Below are positions 58,201-64,000 of a stretch of 64,000 bases of DNA, piece after piece. The position numbers were made by a program, and so were the translations under genes. The notes beneath the pieces are model-generated. The model saw only the letters and a program-made list of their open reading frames with translations. It did not search any database and had not been told where the DNA came from. Source of the DNA: Pochonia chlamydosporia 170 (lineage: Eukaryota > Ascomycota > Sordariomycetes > Hypocreales > Clavicipitaceae); the NCBI RefSeq assembly GCF_001653235.2, contig NC_035795.1, forward strand, positions 1,736,001 to 1,800,000, given 5' to 3'. Position 1 is the stretch's first letter. Every line of letters starts with the position of its first letter.

Positions 58201-61083
58201 GCAGATCGACACGGTCGCCGCCGAATTCCCTGCCTTTACCAACTACCTCTATCTCACCTACAATGCCAGTGAACATGATGTTTCATTTGATGATCACGGT
58301 GTTATGGTCCTTGGTTCTGGTGTCTACCGTATCGGTTCGTCTGTCGAGTTTGATTGGTGCTCTGTTCGTGCTATCCGAACGCTGCGTCAAACCGGCTTCA
58401 AAACTGTCATGGTCAATTACAATCCCGAGACGGTTAGTACCGATTATGACGAGGCTGACAAGCTGTACTTTGAGAACATTAACCTCGAAACTGTCCTGGA
58501 TATCTACCAGTTGGAGGCATCCAGCGGTGTTCTCGGAGCAATGGGTGGTCAGACCCCCAACAACATTGCCCTGCCCCTGCACCGAGCTGGTGTCAAGATT
58601 CTCGGTACGTCTCCTGAGATGATTGACATGGCCGAGAATCGATACAAGTTCTCTCGCATGTTGGACCGAATTGAGGTCGACCAGCCTACCTGGAAGGAGC
58701 TTACGAGCTTTTCTGAGGCACGCGAATTCTGTAACGCAGTCAATTACCCTGTGCTTGTACGCCCGTCCTACGTTTTGTCTGGCGCTGCTATGAACACTGT
58801 CTACTCCGAGAAGGATTTGGAAAGCTACCTCGCCCAGGCCGCCGAAGTGTCTCGAGAGCATCCGGTCGTCATCTCCAAGTATATTGAGAACGCGAAGGAA
58901 ATTGAGATGGATGCAGTCGCCAAGGACGGTGTGGTCGTCGGCCATTTCGTCTCCGAGCACGTTGAAAACGCAGGTGTTCACTCTGGTGACGCTACCCTCA
59001 TCCTCCCTCCCCAGGATTTGGAACAGACCACCATTGAGAGAATTGAAGAGGCTACTCGTAAGATTGGTGCTGCCCTCAATGTTACTGGACCCTTCAACAT
59101 TCAGTTCATTGCCAAGGACAATGACATCAAGGTCATTGAGTGCAACGTCCGTGCCTCTCGATCCTTCCCCTTTGTTTCCAAGGTGATGGGCGTCGACTTG
59201 ATCGAGATGGCCACCAAGGCCATCATGCACCAGCCATTCCAGGAGTATCCTCCGACCAGCCTCCAGCCTGAATGTGTTGGTGTCAAGGTTCCTCAGTTCA
59301 GTTTCTCGCGACTGTCTGGTGCTGATCCCGTCTTGGGTGTGGAGATGGCTTCCACTGGTGAAGTCGCTTGCTTTGGTGTAGATAAATACGAGGCTTACCT
59401 GAAGGCTCTGCTGTCTACTGGCTTCAAGATCCCCAAGGCTAATATCCTTCTGTCCATTGGTTCATACAAGGACAAGAAGGAACTGCTCCCTTCGATCCAG
59501 AAGCTTCAGCGCATCGGATACAAGCTCTTTGCCACCGCCGGTACTGCCGACTTCTTGCAGGAGCACGGTGTCCAGGTTCAGTACCTCGAGGTCCTTGGTC
59601 GCGATGAAGATATCAGCTCCGAGTTCTCCCTCACCCAGCATCTGGCCAAGAACATGATTGACTTGTACATCAATCTGCCTTCTAACAACAAGTACCGCCG
59701 TCCTGCCAACTACATGAGCAAGGGCTACAAGACTCGTCGTATGGCCGTCGATTACCAGATTCCTCTTGTGACCAATGTCAAGAATGCCAAGATTCTGGTT
59801 GAGGCCATCGCTCGTCACGTCTACTTGGATGTTTCCAAGCGTGACTTCCAGCTGAGCGAGTTGCCTCCTCCTCCGCCCACCATCTCTGCCAAGACCCCCG
59901 AGATGAAGGCCACCCTTCCATCTATCGGGCAGGTTACCGACAGCCCTCGACGACGAGGTGTCGATGCTGGCCTTGCTTCTCCTATCCGCGGTGCCGGCCA
60001 GATCGACGAGCTTTCCTTGCCTGCGGCCATTCATACCTCGGCCATTAGCTCTTCAGTGCTTAAGCTCCTCTCGCAGCCTTCAGTTTTCAAGAGTGCCAAT
60101 GTGCTGTCCGTGAAGCAGTACACTCGAGCCGATCTGCACTTGCTCTTTACTATCGCCCAGGAGATGCGCCTCGGTGTTCAGCGAGCGGGAGTTTTGGATA
60201 TCCTTCGCGGCCGCGTCCTGTGCAACCTTTTCTACGAGCCGTCTACAAGAACCTCTGCCTCATTCGATGCTGCCATGCAGCGCCTGGGTGGACGCACGGT
60301 TTCCATCCCTACTTCGCATTCTTCTGTTCAGAAGGGAGAGACCCTCCAGGACACTCTGCGCACTCTGGCTTGCTACAGCGACGCCATCGTTCTGCGCCAC
60401 CCTGACGAGAAGTCTGTTGATATTGCCCAAAAGTACAGCGACGTGCCCGTCATCAATGCAGGCAACGGCAGCAAGGAGCACCCCACACAAGCCTTCCTGG
60501 ATCTCTTCACTATCCGTGAAGAACTTGGTACCGTCCAGGGTCTGACTATTACCTTTTTGGGTGACCTTCGCTACGGCCGAACTGTGCACTCTTTGGTCCA
60601 GCTGCTCCGCCACTACCAGGTCCATGTGCAATTGGTTGCCCCCAAGGGACTGGAGCTGCCCCAGGATGTCAAGGAGCAGCTTGTGGCTTCTGGCCAGTTG
60701 CTCGGCGAGTCTGATGTTCTGACACCTGAGATTATTGCTCGCAGTGACGTACTCTACTGCACCCGTGTGCAGCAGGAGCGCTTTGAGACTGCCGAGCAGT
60801 ATGAGAAGGTCAAGAACTCATACCGCGTGGACAATGCCACTCTCAAGCATGCCAAGAGCCAAATGGTTATCATGCACCCTCTGCCCAGAAATGAGGAGGT
60901 GGCTGAGGAGGTGGACTTTGACCAGAGAGCGGCGTACTTTAGACAGGTGAGTATTCCTGGTTTTCAATCCATGAAAATCGATCCTCCGGTGTTCAACTTG
61001 AACAATGACTAACTAGCTTACAGATGCGATATGGACTGTACTGCAGAATGGCGCTGTTGGCGCTTGTCATGGCTTCTTCGTAA
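55248..61083 (+). CDS. URA2: CPSase II/ATCase multifunctional pyrimidine enzyme, apparently without DHOase-like domain
   Basis: Exons 55248-55857, 55947-60946 and 61024-61083 give 1889 residues. The order is a class I glutamine amidotransferase domain with catalytic Cys in FGICLGHQL (C307) and HPESTPGP; two ATP-grasp carbamoyl-phosphate synthetase halves (about 440-1380); an MGS-like allosteric region (to about 1490); a Pro/Ser-rich linker (about 1500-1560); and aspartate transcarbamoylase (about 1567-1889) with [32 protein letters not shown] and MHPLPRNEE. It makes carbamoyl aspartate, the first two steps of UMP synthesis. Yeast Ura2 has 2214 residues because an inactive DHOase-like domain sits between CPSase and ATCase; here the linker is about 60 residues. 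The last exon (20 codons) completes the ATCase C-terminus ([16 protein letters not shown]). Confidence 0.95.
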
Positions 61084-62053
61084 AGTCATGTGCATGTTTT
61101 ATTAGACATATCCCGGTACAGGACCAAGAATCCTGTTCGCAACATGATTTCGGACATGGAAGAAAAGTTTCAAAATTCAATTTCAAGTTTTCACGGCGTA
61201 GACGAGGATTTCAGTCAAATTTCGATAGAATTCATGAGTTCAAGGTATTCGTATTTGGTAGTCAGAGCGCATGGCTGGTTTGAACCGCATGCGTTTTGAT
61301 CAACGTATGTCCGTATATAATGAGCAATCGCTGGATTCGATTGCGTGTATGAGCGTATATATGTATGTATTAGATGATGTATGTATGCATACGTACGTGT
61401 TTTGCGTATGTATGTGTATGTATGTCTACGTTTAATGTACAGTGTGTATGTATACGTGCGTTTATTACGTTTCGTGTATTATCTGTTTTCTGTATATATT
61501 TAGGTAGTTTAGTTTAGTTATTTAGTTTAATACATTCCGAGTTGTGATGTTTGTAACCGAGTTTCTTATTTGATTGAGCTTTCCATGCTGTGTATGGCAT
61601 CTTGAAGATGGTTTTGACTTTGGAGTTGTTCAAGCGAAGTGGGGACATAGATCCATTTGGTATGGGCTCTGGAGCGGTTTTGCGACGACCAACTTAATCG
61701 AGGTTTTGGCTAGCGTTGAAATAATATTGCCAGTCAATTAATTATACAATGGTCATATGCTTGCCAATTTTGCAGATTCCTGTACACGGGAATGTCCAGG
61801 ACCCCGAGGGGGCATGCCAAGACTCAAGACTCCGACATGCACCTTCTCAACTTGGATAGAATGTCGCGAGAAGGATACTGCACCCGAAATGCGACATGAC
61901 GCAAATTGCAACTCATTGGGACAGTCAGCACTGGAGGGGCTAGTGACGGACCATGAGGAATTTCAATGACTTTTGCACATTTAAGCGTTGCTCTTCAACG
62001 TGAATTGATTCCTGATCCTTCACGGCCTCAATTTATGAAGCCAACTGATCACA
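61084..62053. other. URA2 3' flank with ATGT-rich repeat
   Basis: About 970 bases. From about 61348 to 61490 the plus strand is a degenerate repeat of TATGTATG, GTATACGT and similar words. From 61500 it shows TTTAGTTTAGT repeats. No gene is found. Confidence 0.55.
61348..61455 (+). repeat. degenerate TATG/GTAT microsatellite
   Basis: Repeated tetranucleotide words (TGTATGTATG, GTATGTGTATGTATG) interspersed with GTACGTG variants. Likely a decayed simple repeat downstream of URA2. Confidence 0.7.
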
Positions 62054-63763
62054 ATGAGGACTCTATCGACATTAACTGCCGCGGCAGCAATTCTCCCTGC
62101 AGTTTTATCCACGCAAATCCCCATATCAGATGGGCCGTCTACACAAGCAAAGAACCCCTTCACGGGCGACTTCAACAACTACGTCGATGAATTAATGGAC
62201 GACTGGAAACTAGCAGGCATGGCAGTCGCCGTAATCGACGGCGACGACACCTTTACACATGTTCGCACTTCACACCTCACACACACCAAATCCATCATGA
62301 AGCACACTCTAACCAAAACACCAGGCATACGGACACTCCAACCTCCCAGACACAAAAGCCACGCCCGAAACACTCTGGTGCGTTGGATCAACAACCAAAG
62401 CCCAGCTCGCGGCCTCGCTCTCCCACCTCATCCACACAAATGCGTACCCAGCCCTCAAAGACGGCTGGTCCACGCGTATCTCCTCCATCATCCGGGACGA
62501 CTTCGTCCTGCAAGACGCATGGGCGACGGCGCATCTCACGCTTGACGATGCGGTCAGTCACCGCACCGGCCTGCCGAGCCATGACTTCGCGCTGGCTACG
62601 TATCCCAACTCGAGTGCGCCTATTCGCGATGCTGTGCGGAATCTGCGCAGTCTTCCTATGCAGCTGGAGCCGCGTTCGGAATGGCACTACTGCAATCCGA
62701 TGTGGCAGGTCCTCACGCATGTTGTTGAGACTCTGACTGGTAAATTACTCCGCGAGACGTTGAAAAGCGTTATTTGGGAACCGCTCGGTATGAAATCTAC
62801 GTTTATGGATGTTGAATCTGCGAGAGAAGCTAGTGACCTCTCAACGGGGTATTGGTACGATGAGCATACGGATATGTATGTGGCCATGCCGTTTATCCCC
62901 ACGGCGGAGGTTTCTGGTGCAGGTGCGATTATTTCATCTGTGACAGATTACGCGAAGTGGGTGAAGGCTCTTTTGGGGAGGGACGAATTCCTGTCGGAGA
63001 GTGTGCATGCAGATATCGTTCGTCCGCGGTTTATTAACACCGCAGAGGCGAATAAAGGTGCTGATGTGTCCATGTATGCGTTGGGTTGGGTTCGGACGAC
63101 GTTGCATGGCGAGAGGGCGATTTGGCATTCTGGCTCGACGGGTACCCATGGTGCTTTGGTGTATTGGTTGCCGGAGAGGAAGTATGGTGTAGTTATATTT
63201 GTGAATTATCCGAATGCTGTGATGGAGGCCGTTATGTATAGGCTCATTGAGGAGAAGTTGAATGTCCCGATGGAGAAGCGCATCGACATTACTGGATTGT
63301 AAGTGCCTCCAAGATACAGAGATGCAGAGATACTAATGGACGCAGAGCAAAGGAAGCGTTGCGGAAACAAAAAGAGGACTTTGCGAACGCTACAAAGCTA
63401 CTCTTCCCGGATTTACCCACGCCGCGGCTTAAACCGTCTGTGAAGCCGTCATCTCTGGCAGGAACGTATCATCACGATGGGTACGGGGAGTTGACGCTCG
63501 CGGAGGCACGGAGCAGGAATGGGGAGACTGTTCTCGTGGGAACTCGCTCGGGAGTGATTTGGAGGCAGAGTGTTACGCTGGAGCATGCGTCTGGTGATTA
63601 CTGGACGGCATTGTGGCGGGTTAGCGATGATGATCCTTCGCAGGGACAGGCTTTTAAGGCGCGGTTTGTGATGGGTAGTGATGGGGGCGTGGAGGGGTTG
63701 GAGGTTACGTATCGGGCGGGAGGCGGGTTTCTGGAAGGCGTGGTGTTTTATGAGAGGGTTTGA
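62054..63763 (+). CDS. secreted serine beta-lactamase-like hydrolase (class C / PBP-like family)
   Basis: Exons 62054-62260, 62325-63298 and 63346-63763 give 532 residues. A signal peptide (MRTLSTLTAAAAILPAVLST) precedes the fold. The active-site motifs are SxxK in CVGSTTKAQ (S91, K94), YxN in WHYCNPMW (about Y190) and HSGSTGTHG near the C-terminal part. A small C-terminal domain (about 395-532) follows. The family contains fungal esterases, transesterases and peptidase-like enzymes; antibiotic hydrolysis should not be assumed. The first intron (64 nt) has an unusual donor, GTTCGC, but its branch CTAAC and the restored AYGHSNLPDT support it. The substrate is unknown. Confidence 0.9.
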
Positions 63764-64000
63764 TGTTGGAAGTATGAGTGAATGGATGTTGTATGTCGTG
63801 GGTTGATAGAAGTAGTTTGAATCAATCGATAGATGTTGTTGGATGTTGTTCAAGTATACGAGTAGTTTAATGTGTGTGAAGATGTGAGTATTTGGGCCCA
63901 GAAATGCCTCAATGCAGACATACAATTTGCAATATCCATACGGAGTAGATGCCAATCAGAAATAGCACAACATCTTACCTTGTCCTCGTCACACAAAACT

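Noticed and set aside
62054..63763. Annotation as an antibiotic-resistance beta-lactamase.
   Set aside because: Fungal members of this fold are mostly esterase or peptidase-like; motifs show the fold and active site but not the substrate.

Overview
The window is nuclear DNA of a filamentous ascomycete, most likely a Sordariomycete and plausibly Hypocreales. Genes lie on both strands about every 3-4 kb. Introns are short (about 46-150 nt) with GTAAGT-like donors and CTAAC/CTGAC branch points. There are no operons, and several families are typically fungal (NACHT/HEAT NOD-like receptor, SUR7/PalI protein, GH76 Dfg5/Dcw1 enzyme, DUF6601-like membrane protein, CPSase-ATCase Ura2). The genus is not fixed by the sequence. 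All exon joins below were made by reading splice sites and checking that the summed exons stay in frame.

Layout. 0-8.4 kb: a long gene-poor stretch, a disordered basic/Ser-rich protein (3.9-5.6 kb, +) and a divergent Ykt6-like R-SNARE (-). 8.4-16.1 kb: the RQT/ASCC3-type tandem helicase Slh1 (+) and an atypical Rab GTPase (-). 17.5-22.9 kb: a large NOD-like receptor (-) with an N-terminal alpha/beta-hydrolase, a hydrophobic segment, a NACHT domain and HEAT-like repeats. 22.9-26.1 kb: mostly non-coding, but it holds a dead copy of a Nif3/YqfO-type small protein. 26.1-42.6 kb is dominated by surface and secretory genes: a DUF6601-like membrane protein, a SUR7-like four-TM protein, a small secreted Cys-rich protein, a bacterial-type MscL channel, two GPI-anchored-type proteins, and the GH76 enzyme family that handles GPI-linked wall proteins. 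42.9-50.3 kb: histidinol-phosphate aminotransferase (-), a cis-prenyltransferase (+), a 14-TM DHA2-type MFS transporter (+), and a fungal protein of unknown function (-). 51.8-63.8 kb: a Gln-rich SSXT/Snf11-like protein, the pyrimidine multifunctional protein Ura2 (apparently without the usual DHOase-like domain), and a secreted serine beta-lactamase-like hydrolase.

No transposon, CRISPR, rRNA or convincing tRNA was seen. The most interesting features are: the NLR with an in-frame intron whose acceptor TAG is itself an in-frame stop at the hydrolase/NACHT boundary; the Ura2 lacking its DHOase-like block; the two-repeat secreted protein with a duplicated promoter block; the MscL channel with a Cys-rich tail; and the Nif3/YqfO-like pseudogene.
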